A DNA stretch of 5,853 nucleotides from DATHWB01 sp035544575 (GTDB taxonomy: Bacteria > Actinomycetota > Acidimicrobiia > Spongiisociales > ZC4RG35). The stretch is from contig DATKEC010000047.1 in NCBI GenBank assembly GCA_035544575.1, positions 1 through 5,853 of the forward strand, given 5' to 3'. A model generated the notes under the pieces. It made no database searches. It had not been told where the DNA came from and saw nothing but the letters and a program-made list of their open reading frames with translations. Both the position numbers and the translations under genes were made by a program. Position 1 is the stretch's first letter, and each line of letters opens with the position of its first letter. Positions 5,346-5,853 of this stretch are shown in pieces.

Positions 5346-5726
5346 TTGTGAGTTCGCCGGGCGATCGCGGCAGGTGACCCGTCAAGGGCGCCGCCGAGGA
5401 AAGTCCGGACTCCACAGGGCAGGGTGCTGGGTAACTCCCAGGCGGGGTGACCTGACGGAAAGTGCAGCAGAGAGCAGACCGCCGATGGCTCAGCGATGAG
5501 CACAGGCAAGGGTGAAACGGTGAGGTAAGAGCTCACCAGCGCACCGGGAGACCGGAGCGGCTTTGCAAACCCCACCCGGAGCAAGGTCATACAGGGATGT
5601 CGGTGGCCCGCCGGTCAAATCCCGGGTAGACCGCAACGAGGTCGCCAGCAATGTCGACCCCAGATGGATGATCGCCCCGGAGCGGCTGCTCCGGACAGAA
5701 TCCGGCTTACAGGCGGACTCGCAGTC
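5346..5726 (+). ncRNA. rnpB: RNase P RNA, bacterial class A
   Basis: This is the catalytic RNA that removes 5' leaders from pre-tRNAs. Universal blocks are present in order: GAGGAAAGTCCGGACTCC (5396-5413), AGGGCAGGGTGCTGGGTAAC, GCAGAGAGCAGACCGCC, AAGGGTGAAACGGTGAGGTA, CCCACCCGGAGCAAGG, CCCGGGTAGACCGC and ACAGAATCCGGCTTAC (5695-5710). The ends come from helix pairing. P1 is TGTGAGTTCGCC (5347-5358) with GGCGGACTCGCA (5712-5723), twelve pairs including two G-U. P2 is GGGCGATC (5359-5366) with GATCGCCC (5670-5677). The first and last one or two bases are uncertain. The L15 loop lacks the usual GGU that binds the tRNA CCA end; the aligned bases are TGC at 5564-5566. A terminator-like hairpin follows at once. 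Confidence 0.95.
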
Positions 5727-5752
5727 GTTGGGGTCCCTTCGGGGGCCCCAAC
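5727..5752 (+). terminator. Terminator-like hairpin with UUCG tetraloop after rnpB
   Basis: GTTGGGGTCCC (5727-5737) pairs with GGGGCCCCAAC (5742-5752) around TTCG, eleven pairs with one G-U. The C(UUCG)G cap is an exceptionally stable loop. The downstream tract (TGCTACTTCT) is only weakly T-rich, so it may be an actinobacterial hairpin terminator without a proper U-run. Confidence 0.65.
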
Positions 5753-5853
5753 TGCTACTTCTGACCCGTTTCACGAGTCGCAGTCGAGGCCGGCGGGCCG
5801 CCGCCGGAACGCACACCCCGGCGCCATCTTGAGGGCCTCAGTCTTCGGTCCTT

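Noticed and set aside
5790..5807. Hairpin CCGGCGG-GCCG-CCGCCGG near the window end
   Set aside because: It is a short, pure-GC stem with no T-run, of a kind expected by chance in DNA this GC-rich; 5753-5853 shows no gene I can support.
1..5853. CRISPR array, insertion sequence or integrase-type mobile element
   Set aside because: No regularly spaced repeats, transposase-like proteins or terminal repeats are visible anywhere.

Overview
The window is GC-rich throughout, and its coding strands strongly favour G/C-ending codons. It carries a class A RNase P RNA, TAnnnT-type -10 boxes placed directly before start codons (leaderless mRNAs), a Fur-family regulator with Nur-like histidines, and an exact match to the actinobacterial Nur box. 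Together these point to an actinobacterium (Actinomycetota). A deep lineage such as Acidimicrobiia is my guess, not something the sequence proves.

Layout. From about 4673 down to 19 everything is on the minus strand, in transcriptional order: trpD (anthranilate phosphoribosyltransferase), overlapping nur (Fur-family nickel regulator), then a lipoprotein thioredoxin of the TlpA/ResA type, then an ECF-type nickel/cobalt importer made of cbiM (fused to a PDGLE/CbiN-like segment), cbiQ and cbiO, joined by two GTGA stop/start overlaps. On the plus strand, divergent from trpD, are a 123-residue four-helix membrane protein (4781-5152) and rnpB (about 5346-5726) with a terminator-like hairpin. A perfect 34-bp palindrome lies between the two divergent promoters.

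Main observation. The thioredoxin gene has an in-frame TGA exactly where the first cysteine of the CxxC active site belongs (W-TGA-T-S-C-R-R-E). Coding continues undisturbed through the cis-proline region to a normal stop. A hairpin with its apical loop 16 nt after the TGA fits the loose description of a bacterial SECIS element. The simplest reading is an actinobacterial, membrane-anchored selenoprotein thioredoxin with a UxxC site. The alternatives are a point mutation or a sequencing error.

How the genes may work together. A perfect TGTTGCAA-N5-TTGCAACA site sits between the -10 box and the start codon of the importer operon. It contains the Nur-box core described for Streptomyces (TTGCAA-N5-TTGCAA), and a Nur-like protein is encoded about 0.7 kb upstream. 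I infer that nickel-loaded Nur represses the importer, so the substrate is more likely nickel than cobalt. No cobalamin riboswitch would fit in the roughly 30-nt leader. The selenoprotein lies between regulator and importer, and its link to nickel is unproven.
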